Assembly (NCBI RefSeq): GCF_047501535.1
Contig: NZ_JAZDRJ010000003.1
Span: forward strand, 124,001-188,000
From: Yanghanlia sp047501535
Lineage (GTDB): Bacteria; Pseudomonadota; Gammaproteobacteria; Burkholderiales; Burkholderiaceae_B
Reading direction: 5' to 3'
DNA length: 64,000 bases
The notes below the pieces were generated by a model. That model made no database searches. It was not told the DNA's origin and saw nothing but the letters and a program-made list of their open reading frames with translations. The translations under genes and the position numbers were made by a program. The stretch's first letter is position 1. Every line of letters begins with the position of its first letter. Positions 43,611 to 53,257 of this stretch are shown one piece after another.

Positions 43611-45040
43611 CCACCCAAGTACCGCGCCCGCCGAAACGGGCGTCTTCAACGACGGCTGCCGCAGAGCGTCGGCGTGAAAAACCGGCACACCCGCAGCGTT
43701 CGGCGAAAAAGCCAGGGGCCGGCACTGCGCCAAGCCGGGGAGGCCGTGAGAGTCGCGCAGGCGCCGACCGGACTTACGTTCCCGCGATTGCGCGTATTGA
43801 GCAAGTGCGCAGCGTACTGGGTGAGATTTTGCAATGGCAACACCCCGCCGATCAGGTGCTGTCGCGCTGGATGCGCAGTCATTCCAAAATGGGCGTGCGA
43901 GACCGCGCTGAAGTGACCGAAGCCGTATTCAATGTGTTGCGCCACTTGCGGCTTTACCGCAATCTTGCAGAAAGCGGTAGCGGCGCGGCGGCGCGGCGTC
44001 TTGCGATTCTAGGCCTTGACGCCACACTGCCCGACGACTTCCTCAAGCCTGGTTTGGAAGCGCAGGAGCACGCTTGGTTGGAGCACATTCGCCGCATTGA
44101 TCGGCAGGCTATGCCGCGGGCGATACGCGAAAGCCTGCCTGACTGGCTGGACGAAAAACTGGCGGCATTGCCAGACAGCGATAGTTTGGTTGCGGCTTTA
44201 AACCAGCCCGCGCCGCTGGATATCCGCGTCAACCCGCTGAAGGTTACCCGCGAAGAGGTAATGGCCGGCTTTCTCAGTGGCCCGGCAGCGCGCTTTGAGC
44301 CGCAAGCCACCCCCTACAGCCCCTGGGGCATCCGCTTCAAAGGCCGGCCTTCGGTGTCGCGTTGGCCGCAGTTCGAGAAGGGCGAAATCGAGGTTCAGGA
44401 TGAAGGCAGCCAGATTCTGGTGTCGCTGATGGCGCCCAAACGCGGCGAGATGATTATCGACTTCTGCGCCGGGGCAGGGGGTAAGACTTTGTTGTTGGGT
44501 GCGCTGATGCGATCCACCGGCAGGCTGTATGCCTTTGATATTTCCCAGGCGCGCCTGGCACGGGCCAAACCGCGTTTTGCGCGTAGCGGCTTGTCGAATA
44601 TTGTGCCAGTGGTGATCGAACCTTCTACGGACCAACGAGTCAAACGGCTCAGGGGCAAGGCACAGCGCGTGCTGGTAGATGCACCATGTTCAGGTTTGGG
44701 TACCTTGCGTCGTAACCCTGACTTGAAATGGCGTCAGCACCCGGAAGCGTTGAACGAGTTTCAGCAGTTGCAGCAACGTATTCTGCGCGAGGCTTCCGCA
44801 TGTGTGGCGCCGGGCGGGCGGCTGGTGTACGCAACGTGTTCTTTGTTACCGGAAGAAAACGAGCGGCAGGTGGAAGCCTTCTTACAAGCCAATGCCGACT
44901 TCGAGCTGCTGGATGCCCCAGCCATTGCCCGGGACCGCTGCCCAGGCTTGGATATGCAAGGGCCTTATCTGCAGTTGCGGCCTGACTTGCATGGCACCGA
45001 TGGTTTCTTCGCTGCCGTGATGCAACGGCGTAAGTCGTAA
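43607..45040 (+). CDS. RsmB/NOP family RNA cytosine-C5 methyltransferase
   Basis: The 477-residue SAM-dependent methyltransferase has a basic, disordered N-terminal stretch (about 60 residues) and a NusB-like region. The catalytic domain shows FCAGAGGKTLLLGALM (SAM motif), DAPCSGLGTLRRNPDLKW and YATCSLLPEEN, which hold the two catalytic cysteines. The family methylates 16S rRNA (RsmB, m5C967) or tRNA. This member is somewhat diverged from E. coli RsmB, so the exact target is left open. Confidence 0.88.
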   Translation: MTTQVPRPPKRASSTTAAAERRREKPAHPQRSAKKPGAGTAPSRGGRESRAGADRTYVPAIARIEQVRSVLGEILQWQHPADQVLSRWMRSHSKMGVRDRAEVTEAVFNVLRHLRLYRNLAESGSGAAARRLAILGLDATLPDDFLKPGLEAQEHAWLEHIRRIDRQAMPRAIRESLPDWLDEKLAALPDSDSLVAALNQPAPLDIRVNPLKVTREEVMAGFLSGPAARFEPQATPYSPWGIRFKGRPSVSRWPQFEKGEIEVQDEGSQILVSLMAPKRGEMIIDFCAGAGGKTLLLGALMRSTGRLYAFDISQARLARAKPRFARSGLSNIVPVVIEPSTDQRVKRLRGKAQRVLVDAPCSGLGTLRRNPDLKWRQHPEALNEFQQLQQRILREASACVAPGGRLVYATCSLLPEENERQVEAFLQANADFELLDAPAIARDRCPGLDMQGPYLQLRPDLHGTDGFFAAVMQRRKS

Positions 45041-45066
45041 TAGGCTGTCACAGTTGAGTGGCATAG

Positions 45067-45115
45067 AGTGGTAATACCACTGTCCCTGGACGTCCATCCA
45101 GGGTAAAATTTTTAG
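45067..45115 (+). terminator. Two hairpins ending the purN–methyltransferase transcript
   Basis: GTGGT-AAT-ACCAC (about 45068-45080) is followed by CCCTGGA (45084-45090) paired with TCCAGGG (45097-45103) and then TAAAATTTTT. The second is a reasonable rho-independent terminator. Confidence 0.6.
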
Positions 45116-45150
45116 GATTCTTACAAAACGGGGAACCGTACTTACCCAAT

Positions 45151-46350
45151 ATGGACCAAGTCTTTCATTATCTGGCTGGTGGCCTTCTTCAATTGTCATG
45201 GTGGCAAGTCGCCCTCATTACTTTGGGGTTGACGCACATCACCATCGTTTCGGTGACTGTCTTTCTGCATCGCAGCCAGGCCCACCGTGGGGTTGATCTT
45301 CACCCCGCCGCCATGCATTTTTTCCGCTTCTGGTTGTGGCTCACAACCGGGATGGTCACCAAGGAATGGGTCTCCATCCACCGCAAGCACCACGCGTATG
45401 TCGAACGTGAAGGCGATCCTCACTCACCGTTAGTCTACGGTATTGGCAAAGTGTTCTTCCGTGGCGCCGAACTCTATCGCGATGAAGCCGCCAATGCCGA
45501 AACACTCAAGCGCTTTGGGCACGGCACGCCCGACGACTGGCTCGAACGCAACCTGTATTCGCGCCACAGCGCCCTGGGTATTCTCATCATGCTGGGCATC
45601 GATCTCGCCCTGTTTGGCGCTTTGGGCCTCACTGTCTGGGCCATCCAGATGGCATGGATCCCATTCTGGGCCGCCGGCGTGGTAAATGGCCTGGGCCATT
45701 ACATCGGCTATCGCAACTATGCCAGCCCCGACACCAGCACCAACGTGTTCCCCTTGGGCATCATCATTGGTGGCGAAGAACTGCATAACAACCACCACGC
45801 GCATGGCACGTCCTGCCGTTTCTCCGCGAAATGGTGGGAATTCGACATCGGCTGGCTGTACATTCGCATACTGGCGTTTTTCAAGCTGGCCACGATTCGC
45901 CGGGTCGCTCCGCGTCTCAAAGTCGAAGACGCCAAAAGCTCAGTTGATCTCGCTACTTTGCAGGCGGTCATTACTCACCGTTACGAGATTCTTGCCAAGT
46001 ACACCCGCATGGTGCGTAAGGCTGCGGCCGCAGAGCTTCAATCTCTTAAGGCGTCCGCCAACGACACAGCAAATATTGCTTTGCTGAAGCGCGCCCAGAA
46101 GCTGCTTGCCCGCGACGACGACAAACTCGCCCCGGCGCAGTTGGCTGAAATTGAATCTGTACTAGCTCAGCACGAATCGCTTTCCACCATGGTAAAAATG
46201 CGCGCCGAACTGGCCCGCCTTTGGGAAAGCTCCAGTGCCAGCAGCGAACAACTCTTGGCCGATCTTCAGGAATGGTGCGCGCGCGCTCAGCAAAGCGGCA
46301 TCGATAGCCTGGAGCAATTCGCCTTGCGTCTGCGCCGCTACGCGGCATGA
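45151..46350 (+). CDS. Membrane fatty-acid desaturase
   Basis: This 399-residue di-iron desaturase introduces a double bond into acyl chains (acyl-CoA or phospholipid). It has all three histidine boxes: HRSQAHR (40-46), HRKHH (77-81) and HNNHH (212-216), with hydrophobic helices between. The C-terminal 130 residues are a helical, charged region with a coiled-coil look, an addition to the basic delta-9 desaturase. Its stop overlaps the helicase start by 4 bases, an odd functional pairing. Confidence 0.88.
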   Translation: MDQVFHYLAGGLLQLSWWQVALITLGLTHITIVSVTVFLHRSQAHRGVDLHPAAMHFFRFWLWLTTGMVTKEWVSIHRKHHAYVEREGDPHSPLVYGIGKVFFRGAELYRDEAANAETLKRFGHGTPDDWLERNLYSRHSALGILIMLGIDLALFGALGLTVWAIQMAWIPFWAAGVVNGLGHYIGYRNYASPDTSTNVFPLGIIIGGEELHNNHHAHGTSCRFSAKWWEFDIGWLYIRILAFFKLATIRRVAPRLKVEDAKSSVDLATLQAVITHRYEILAKYTRMVRKAAAAELQSLKASANDTANIALLKRAQKLLARDDDKLAPAQLAEIESVLAQHESLSTMVKMRAELARLWESSSASSEQLLADLQEWCARAQQSGIDSLEQFALRLRRYAA

Positions 46351-48617
46351 TAGAAGGGCTGAATCCACAACAGCAGGAAGCGGTTCAGCTTCCTGCTGAA
46401 CATGCTTTGGTATTGGCAGGCGCGGGCAGCGGTAAAACCCGTGTACTCACCACGCGCATCGCCTGGCTGGTTCAAACCGGTCAAGTCAGCCCCGCGGGTA
46501 TTCTGGCCGTAACGTTTACCAATAAGTCAGCTCGAGAGCTCCTCACCCGGCTTACCAGCCTGTTGCCGATCAACACCCGCGGCATGTGGGTGGGCACGTT
46601 TCACGGCCTGTGCAACCGCTTATTGCGGGCCCACCACCGTGACGCCGGGTTGCCCCAAACCTTCCAGATTCTCGATAGCCAGGATCAGCTCGCCGCCATC
46701 AAGCGCTTGCTAAAGGCCAGCAATATCGACGATGAAAAATTCCCACCCCGCGATGTACAGCGCTTCATCAATGGGGCCAAGGAAGAGGGCTTGCGGCCGC
46801 ATGCGGTGGAGGCTCACGACGCCTTCCGGCGCCGCATGGTGGAAATTTACGAGCTATACCAGGCGCAGTGCGAACGAGAAGGCGTGGTGGATTTCCCTGA
46901 ACTTCTCCTTCGTGCTTACGAACTGCTGAAGAATAACGCGCCGGTTCGTGAACACTATCAGCGCCGGTTCCGCCACATTCTCATCGACGAGTTTCAGGAC
47001 ACCAACACCCTTCAATACAAGTGGGTCACCCTGCTGGCGGGCGGTGGTGCAGCGGTGTTCGCTGTGGGCGACGACGACCAATCCATTTACGCGTTTCGGG
47101 GCGCGAACGTGGGCAATATGGCTGATTTCGAGCGCGATTATGCCCATGGCAATGTCATTCGCCTCGAGCAGAATTATCGTTCTTACGGCCATATTCTTGA
47201 TGCCGCCAACGCCCTGATCGAAAACAACTCCGGGCGCTTGGGTAAAAACCTCTGGACGGAACAAGGCCACGGTGAACCGATTCGTGTCACCGAGCAGCCG
47301 TCCGATATTCTAGAAGCCCAGTGGGTGCTGGAAGAAATTCGCGCCTTGCTGAATGAAGGGCGCAGTCGCAGTGAAATTGCGCTGCTGTATCGCAGCAATG
47401 CGCAATCGCGGGTGCTGGAACACGCCTTGTTCTCGGCGCGAATTCCTTACCGCGTTTATGGCGGCCTGCGCTTTTTTGAACGCCAGGAAATCAAACACGC
47501 TCTGGCTTACCTGCGTCTGCTCGACAACCCGCACGACGACACCTCTTGGCTGCGGGTGGTGAACTTCCCCACCCGGGGCATCGGTGCGCGCAGTGTTGAA
47601 CAGTTAACCGATATTGCTCGCGAGCAAGGTACCAGCCTGTACCGGGCATCGCCGTTGGTGCCGGGCAGGGCGGGTGCAGCCGTCGCTCGCTTCGCGGCGC
47701 TGATTCAAAGCCTGGCGCACGACGCTCAGGTGCTGACCTTGCCTGAACTCATCGAACAAGTGGTGCGAGAAAGCAGCTTGGCCGCGCACTATGAAGCGGA
47801 TCGCGAAGGCCAGGATCGCCTGGAGAACCTGCAAGAACTCGTGAATGCCGCCACAGTCTTTAGTAGCGAAGAAGGCTACGACGGCTTGCCCGCAGGCCGA
47901 GCGATAGAGGTTCCCGCCGAAGAAGGGGGCGCCTTCTCGGGAGCAACCACGGCCATGTCGCCGCTGGCTGCTTTCTTGTCTCATGCTTCACTGGAAGCGG
48001 GTGAAAACCAAGCTTCTGCCTCAGAAGAGGCTGTGCAGCTCATGACCGTGCATGCGGCCAAGGGGCTGGAATTCGACGTCGTGTTTATCACCGGGCTGGA
48101 AGAAGGGCTATTTCCACATGAAAACAGCCTGCTGGAAGCAGCCGGCCTCGAAGAAGAGCGGCGCCTGATGTACGTGGCAATCACCCGTGCTCGCGAGCGT
48201 CTGTACCTTACACTGGCGCAAAGCCGCATGCTGCATGGGCAAACGCGCTATGCCTTGCGTTCCCGCTTTCTTGACGAAATTCCTGAAGAGCACTTGAAGT
48301 GGCTGTCACCCCGCGAAACCTCCCATATTGCAGCGGCAGGCACCGCCGCCTGGGGGGGCGCTTTCCGCCGTGGCAGGGGCTTTAGTGCCGGCGCCTCCAG
48401 CGTCGCGCCCATGCCAGCCCGGTCAGTCACCACTGGCGTCACCGTTGGCAATCAACAATTCCGTATCGGCACTGGCGTGCGGCATGCCCGTTTCGGTGAA
48501 GGAACCGTCATCTCACTAAGCGGTGCCGGCACCGACGCCCAGGCACAGGTCCAGTTCCGCGACGTCGGCCTCAAAACCCTCGCCCTAGGCGTCGCCCGCC
48601 TCGAAATCATCACCTAA
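46347..48617 (+). CDS. uvrD: UvrD/Rep-family superfamily 1 DNA helicase
   Basis: This 3'-5' helicase unwinds DNA in excision and mismatch repair. The 756-residue product has motif I GAGSGKT (25-31), motif Ia TFTNKSARE, motif II DEFQDTN, motif III GDDDQSIYAFRGA, motif V VHAAKGLEFD and motif VI YVAITRARERLYL. The C-terminus ends with the Tudor-like segment VRHARFGEGTVISL. UvrD fits this better than Rep or PcrA by motif order and tail. Confidence 0.92.
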   Translation: MIEGLNPQQQEAVQLPAEHALVLAGAGSGKTRVLTTRIAWLVQTGQVSPAGILAVTFTNKSARELLTRLTSLLPINTRGMWVGTFHGLCNRLLRAHHRDAGLPQTFQILDSQDQLAAIKRLLKASNIDDEKFPPRDVQRFINGAKEEGLRPHAVEAHDAFRRRMVEIYELYQAQCEREGVVDFPELLLRAYELLKNNAPVREHYQRRFRHILIDEFQDTNTLQYKWVTLLAGGGAAVFAVGDDDQSIYAFRGANVGNMADFERDYAHGNVIRLEQNYRSYGHILDAANALIENNSGRLGKNLWTEQGHGEPIRVTEQPSDILEAQWVLEEIRALLNEGRSRSEIALLYRSNAQSRVLEHALFSARIPYRVYGGLRFFERQEIKHALAYLRLLDNPHDDTSWLRVVNFPTRGIGARSVEQLTDIAREQGTSLYRASPLVPGRAGAAVARFAALIQSLAHDAQVLTLPELIEQVVRESSLAAHYEADREGQDRLENLQELVNAATVFSSEEGYDGLPAGRAIEVPAEEGGAFSGATTAMSPLAAFLSHASLEAGENQASASEEAVQLMTVHAAKGLEFDVVFITGLEEGLFPHENSLLEAAGLEEERRLMYVAITRARERLYLTLAQSRMLHGQTRYALRSRFLDEIPEEHLKWLSPRETSHIAAAGTAAWGGAFRRGRGFSAGASSVAPMPARSVTTGVTVGNQQFRIGTGVRHARFGEGTVISLSGAGTDAQAQVQFRDVGLKTLALGVARLEIIT

Positions 48618-48634
48618 AAGGGGTCTGTCCCGGT

Positions 48635-50587
48635 TTAAGCTTCCCGTAAGCTTTGGTCGATGGTTTCGAGGGCTTCTTGCAGGGTGAGCCATTCTTCTTC
48701 GAGTTCGCCGTGGCGGCGGGTGAGTTCGCCGTGTTCGCTAAGCACTTGCAGGCGCTCGTCGCGGCGGGCGTCGCTGTAGAGGTCGGGGTCGGCGATTAGC
48801 GTGTCGAGTTCGGCCATGCGTGTGGCGGCGCGCTCCATTTCTGCTTCGACTTTCGCAAGATTTTTTTCCAGGGGCTTGCGCTTGGCGGCGCGTTGCTGGC
48901 GGGCTTCGGCTTCCAAGCGGCGCTGGGCGCGGCGGTCGACAACGGCTGTGCCTTGTTGTTCCGCTTGGGCGGCACGAATGTCGCGCTCCTGGGCGCGTTG
49001 CTGGCTGCCGCGTTCGGCCAGCCATTGGCGGTAGTCTTCCAGGTCGCCGTCGAATTCGCTCACCTTACTGTCGGCAACAATCCAGAAACTGTCCACGGTG
49101 GTGCGTAGCAGGTGGCGATCGTGAGAAACCAGCAGCATGCTGCCGCCGAATTCAGCCAATGCGGCTGCCAGAGCTTCGCGGGTTTCAACATCCAGGTGGT
49201 TGCTGGGTTCGTCCAGCAGCAGCAGGTTGGGCTTGCGCCGCACAATCAGTGCCAGGGCCAGACGTGCCTTCTCTCCCCCGGACATCGGCCCGACCGGGTC
49301 GTTGACGGTATCGCCGCTAAAACCAAAGCTTCCCAGGTAACTGCGCAACTCGACTTCTCGCGTTTGCGGCTCAATACGCAGCAGGTGTTGCAACGGTGTA
49401 GATGCAGCATCCAGCATATCGAGCTGGTGTTGGGCGAAATAGCCGATTTCCAGCCCGCGCGAGGCATTGCGGCTGCCTGCCAGCACCGGTAGTTCCTCGC
49501 ATAACGTCTTGATTAAGGTACTTTTACCTGCGCCGTTCACACCCAAAATGCCGATGCGGCTGCCACCTCGCACCATGAGGGTGACATCTTTTAGCACTTC
49601 TCGAACTGTACCGTCCGCGAGCTTGTACCCCGTACTGACGCCATCAAGCACCAATAAAGGGTCTGGCATGGATTCGGGTTCGGGAATGCGGATATCAATC
49701 CCCGATTCTGCATGAATGGGGGCGAGCTTTTCCATGCGGGCCAGTGCTTTCACCCGGCTTTGCGCCTGTTTGGCTTTGGTCGCCTTAGCTTTGAACCGAT
49801 CAATAAACCCTTGCAGGCGGGCCGTTTCCTTTTGCTGGCGCTCCCAGGCCAGGTGATTCTGGCGCAAGCGCTCGCTGCGCTGTTCCAGAAAATCCTCATA
49901 GCCGCCGCGATAACGTTGCAACTTGCCCTGGTCGAAATGCAGAATCGCGCGCGCCACGGCGTCCAGAAACTCTGTGTCGTGTGAAATCAGCATGACTGTG
50001 CCCGGGTAAGCCGCCAACCAGCGCTCCAGCCACAACATGGCATCAAGATCCAAGTGGTTGGTGGGCTCGTCCAGCAGCAGCAGGTCGGAAGGCGCCATCA
50101 AGGCGCGCGCCAGCGCGAGACGCATGCGCCAACCGCCGGAAAAACTCCCCACTGGGCTCATCCATTGATTGGGGGTAAAGCCCAGCCCGGCCAGCAATTG
50201 TTCAGCGCGCGAAGGAGCCGTCCAGGCGTCGGCGTCGATCAGCGCTTGCTCCAGTTCGGCAATTCGCTGTCCGTCGTCAGGGCTGACTTCTTCACGTTCA
50301 GCCTGCAAACGGCGTAGCCGCCGGTCGCCGTCGATGACGAACTCGCGTGCGGGGCGATCCACCTCGCGAATTTCCTGCTCCACACTCACAATCTGCCAAG
50401 AAGCGGGAATTTCCAGCGAACCAGCGTCCGCGTCTAAGCTGCCTTCCAGCAAGGCGAACAGTGTGGATTTTCCCGCGCCATTCTTGCCGACGATGCCGAC
50501 CCGTTCGCCGGGGTTGACGACAAAATCAGCGCCGTCGAGCAAAACCTTAGTGCCACGGCGCAGCACGATTCCAGAAGCGCGTATCAC
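48635..50587 (-). CDS. ABC-F family ATPase (YheS-like)
   Basis: A soluble tandem ABC protein of 650 residues without membrane domains. Walker A motifs are GKNGAGKST (34-42) and GVNGAGKST. Signatures are SFSGGWRMRLALARAL and MSGGEKARLALAL, with Walker B LLLLDEPTNHLD and LLLLDEPSNHLD. The linker between domains is charged and helical and a coiled-coil C-terminus follows. ABC-F proteins act on the ribosome E site; the long C-terminal domain suggests the YheS subgroup. It overlaps prmB by 4 bases and converges with uvrD 17 bases away. Confidence 0.9.
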   Translation of the reverse strand: MIRASGIVLRRGTKVLLDGADFVVNPGERVGIVGKNGAGKSTLFALLEGSLDADAGSLEIPASWQIVSVEQEIREVDRPAREFVIDGDRRLRRLQAEREEVSPDDGQRIAELEQALIDADAWTAPSRAEQLLAGLGFTPNQWMSPVGSFSGGWRMRLALARALMAPSDLLLLDEPTNHLDLDAMLWLERWLAAYPGTVMLISHDTEFLDAVARAILHFDQGKLQRYRGGYEDFLEQRSERLRQNHLAWERQQKETARLQGFIDRFKAKATKAKQAQSRVKALARMEKLAPIHAESGIDIRIPEPESMPDPLLVLDGVSTGYKLADGTVREVLKDVTLMVRGGSRIGILGVNGAGKSTLIKTLCEELPVLAGSRNASRGLEIGYFAQHQLDMLDAASTPLQHLLRIEPQTREVELRSYLGSFGFSGDTVNDPVGPMSGGEKARLALALIVRRKPNLLLLDEPSNHLDVETREALAAALAEFGGSMLLVSHDRHLLRTTVDSFWIVADSKVSEFDGDLEDYRQWLAERGSQQRAQERDIRAAQAEQQGTAVVDRRAQRRLEAEARQQRAAKRKPLEKNLAKVEAEMERAATRMAELDTLIADPDLYSDARRDERLQVLSEHGELTRRHGELEEEWLTLQEALETIDQSLREA

Positions 50588-51486
50588 GACTCAAGCTGCT
50601 CCTTGGTCAACAATAGAATGTTCATTTCGGTAGTGGCTGTGTCGAGCCAAATGGGTTCCAAATGGGGGAAGGCGGCCGTGAAGTGTTCATACTCGTGACC
50701 GATTTCCAGAACCAGGAGTGCGCCCGCCGCCATGCGCGAAGGCGCATCACGCAGAATACGGCGGACAAGATCCATACCGTCAGCGCCCCCCGCCAGCGCC
50801 ATGTCGGGCTCGTGCAGGTATTCCCGGGGCAGGGCATCCATTGAGTTCTGGTTGACGTATGGCGGGTTGCAAATGATGAGGTCGTATTGCTCTTTGGCCG
50901 GTAGGGCGTCGAACAGGTCGCTTTGCAAAGCGTGTACGTGATCTTCCATGCCGTGCAGAGCAATATTGCTGCGGGCGACGTCCAGCGCGTCGGCAGACAA
51001 GTCCACTGCATCGACTTGTGCATCCGGGAAGGCGTAAGCTGTCAGAATAGCCAGGCACCCCGAGCCAGTGCAAAGATCCAGCGCTCGCATCACCGGGCCT
51101 TCCACCCAGGGTTGGAGCGATTCTTCCAGCAGCTCAGAAATAGGGGAGCGAGGCACGATGACGCGCTCATCCACCAGAAAACGGTGGCCCTGCAGCCAGG
51201 CTTCTCCGGTTAAATAGGCGGCCGGCAGGCGTTCCACGCAACGCCGTTCCACGATGTACAGAAAGCGCTCACGCTCTTCTGGTAGAACACGAGCGTCCAG
51301 AAATGGCTCGAGGGTGTCCAGCGGCAGCCCCAAGGTGTGTAGTAGCAGGTAAACCGCTTCGTCCCAGGCATTGTCGCTGCCGTGCCCGAAACTGAGGTTG
51401 GCACTATGGAAGCGGCTGATTGCGTAGCGCAGCAGGTCGCGCAAAGTGTATAGTTCCGCCAACGAGGCGGAGTTCTGAGAGGGCAT
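50584..51486 (-). CDS. prmB: Ribosomal protein L3 glutamine methyltransferase
   Basis: PrmB methylates a glutamine of ribosomal protein L3 (N5). The 300-residue protein has the N-terminal helical domain, the SAM motif ALDLCTGSGCLAIL and the catalytic NPPY (207-210). PrmB rather than PrmC is favoured by the N-terminus (TLRDLLRYAISRFHSANLSFGHG). The ATG at 51486 is preferred; the frame extends to a TTG at 51531. It precedes the ABC-F gene with a 4-base overlap. Confidence 0.92.
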   Translation of the reverse strand: MPSQNSASLAELYTLRDLLRYAISRFHSANLSFGHGSDNAWDEAVYLLLHTLGLPLDTLEPFLDARVLPEERERFLYIVERRCVERLPAAYLTGEAWLQGHRFLVDERVIVPRSPISELLEESLQPWVEGPVMRALDLCTGSGCLAILTAYAFPDAQVDAVDLSADALDVARSNIALHGMEDHVHALQSDLFDALPAKEQYDLIICNPPYVNQNSMDALPREYLHEPDMALAGGADGMDLVRRILRDAPSRMAAGALLVLEIGHEYEHFTAAFPHLEPIWLDTATTEMNILLLTKEQLES

Positions 51487-51662
51487 GGCGGGTGAATCCT
51501 TGACAGGCGTTTCGCTGCGGCAGCGTACCAAATTGGCCGGAATCCTATTCCTTGGCCAGGCCGCTGCCGATAAATGAGTAAAGCCGTGATTTTACGATGT
51601 GTGGGTGCTAACAGGCGCGGCTGTCGTCCTGGTGAGGGCAACTGCGCTATAGCGGGCGGGCG

Positions 51663-52361
51663 TCAGGCGGTTTGTTCCTGCGCTAGCAGCTCATTCCAAT
51701 CGCTGAAGACAAAATGCGCAGGTTGCCCCTGCAGGGCAGGGTCTGCATAACCCGCTTGGTGTAACACGAAGCGTACACCGGCTGACGCCGCGCACTGCGC
51801 GTCTACGGACGTATCTCCAAAATAGAGACACTGGTCTGGTGTTATGCCCAGCATGCGTATGGTTTCCAACAAGGGAACGGGTGAAGGCTTGGCGTGTGAC
51901 CAAGTATCGCAACCGGTGATGAAGTCGAAAAAGTCATGAATGCCGAATTTCCGGGTAGCGGTTATCGCACCGGCATAGCTTTTATTCGTGCAGATCCCCA
52001 TCGGCAAGCCGGCCTCGCGGCAGGCCTGCAATACCTCAAGCGCGCCTTCATAAACTCGGGTGCGCTGTAAATCAAGTTTGGCAGCATTGGCCAGATAGCC
52101 TTCATTCAAAGGGGTGAAGTCTGCAGGCGCATTCCAGCCCATGTCGCCAACTATTGTGCGCAGGATGCCTTCAACCGTGCCGTGCATATTGTCGGGGAAG
52201 TAATCGTCCGGCAATTTACCAAGCCCAGCTTGCTCAAGCGTCATACGCATGCCTTGCAGAATATCGCCTGCGCTGTCGATCAGCGTGCCGTCGAGGTCAA
52301 AAACCACGCCGCGGACATCGTTTTCAGTGAACAGAGGGTGCAGGAAGATATCTTTTTTCAT
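51663..52361 (-). CDS. gph: Phosphoglycolate phosphatase-like HAD hydrolase
   Basis: The 232-residue HAD-superfamily enzyme has the nucleophile motif DLDGTLIDS (Asp22 and Asp24), TNKS and the GDTSVDAQCAASAGVR motif IV region. It resembles Gph, which clears phosphoglycolate made by DNA repair; other small phosphosugar substrates remain possible. ATG at 52361 is chosen over a TTG at 52376. The gene runs alone with a 176-base gap to prmB. Confidence 0.82.
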   Translation of the reverse strand: MKKDIFLHPLFTENDVRGVVFDLDGTLIDSAGDILQGMRMTLEQAGLGKLPDDYFPDNMHGTVEGILRTIVGDMGWNAPADFTPLNEGYLANAAKLDLQRTRVYEGALEVLQACREAGLPMGICTNKSYAGAITATRKFGIHDFFDFITGCDTWSHAKPSPVPLLETIRMLGITPDQCLYFGDTSVDAQCAASAGVRFVLHQAGYADPALQGQPAHFVFSDWNELLAQEQTA

Positions 52362-52434
52362 GGACGAAGACTTCAAGTTGAATCGGCGCCAAACAAAGGC
52401 GGTCGCAGGGCCGCTTAGAGCCGACGGACTGCTG

Positions 52435-52453
52435 ACTAATGATGATCATTGTA
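52435..52453. promoter_or_regulatory. Candidate Fur box
   Basis: The run TAATGATGATCATTGT (52437-52452) matches 14 of 16 positions of the core of the Fur consensus and includes the perfect 13-base palindrome AATGAT-G-ATCATT. It lies about 75 bases upstream (on the minus-strand reading) of gph and ahead of a gene-free region on the plus strand, so the regulated transcript could go either way. Confidence 0.55.
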
Positions 52454-52454
52454 G

Positions 52455-52600
52455 GGGAGACGTGCGCGAAGCGTGATGAACGCGGTTCCCCCTAAGGGGT
52501 GCACGCCTGTTAGCGAAGGCGTCCACGCAAAAGTGGAGATGCTCTCATGTTGAGTGTATGACTTTAGTAATTTTGAAAATTACCGCTTGCGGGTTTTGGC
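52455..52600 (+). ncRNA. Possible structured small RNA downstream of the Fur box
   Basis: No supported protein gene exists between 52362 and 52902. Within it, several small perfect hairpins follow one another. They are CCCC-TAA-GGGG (52489-52499), ACGCCT/AGGCGT (52503-52522), TCCAC/GTGGA (52522-52537) and GTAATTT/AAATTAC (52567-52583). A short CCGC-TT-GCGG with TTTT (52583-52597) ends the series. This could be a Fur-controlled RNA, but the terminator is weak and no sound -10/-35 pair is visible. It is a low-confidence proposal. Confidence 0.25.
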
Positions 52601-52902
52601 CCAATGCGGTTGGAACCGTGTGATTAACCGTGTTTTGAGGAAGAGCCAACCCTTCACGGCGATGCTCAACGACATACTTTCCACGCATCGTCTTTCAGTG
52701 GCCGGGCAGGCGCATAAAAATCTGTGCGCGATAGCCGTTTTTGGTTTTTGTAATACTAGCCATGCTGGGAGCAGATGTGGGGGCAATATGGGTGCATTGA
52801 TGTGTAATATTTGATATTACACGCTCAAATCACCCCAAGACACCAGCATAAACCATTGATTTTTATAGTTATTGAAGTCTGTAATCAATGGATTTCAATC
52901 CA

Positions 52903-52987
52903 TGGTGCGAACGGAGAGACTCGAACTCTCACACCTTGCGGCGCTGGAACCTAAATCCAGTGCGTCTACCAATTCCGCCACGTTCGC
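52903..52987 (-). tRNA. tRNA-Leu (anticodon UAG)
   Basis: An 85-base cloverleaf on the minus strand: acceptor GCGAACG at 52987-52981, pairing with CGTTCGC before the encoded CCA (52903-52905). The anticodon loop TTTAGGT lies between CTGGA and TCCAG, giving UAG, which reads CUN leucine codons. The long variable arm and TTCGAGT T-loop are as expected for leucine tRNA. It sits directly before tig. Confidence 0.95.
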
Positions 52988-53257
52988 TAAAAACCAGCTG
53001 CTTTCCTTGCAGAAAGACAGCCCATTAGTGTAGCGTAATGATGTCGTGTCCTGCAAGTGACCTAATGGGCGGGGGAGCTTCTGTCGGGTTTTTCCTGTGC
53101 CAAGCGCTTCGGCTTTGGCTAGGCTGTGGCATCATGCTGAAGAGGCATGTGAAAGCTGCGCCGAATGCGCTCTGCGGCTGATGCGGTGTCCGGTCTCAGT
53201 TTCCGGTAAAATAACCGGTTCAATCTTTTATTTACCATCAAATTAAATAGGTCCCGA

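Noticed and set aside
52554..52814. 86-codon frame in the gap after gph
   Set aside because: No homology recognised, no ribosome-binding site, rare composition; more likely non-coding.
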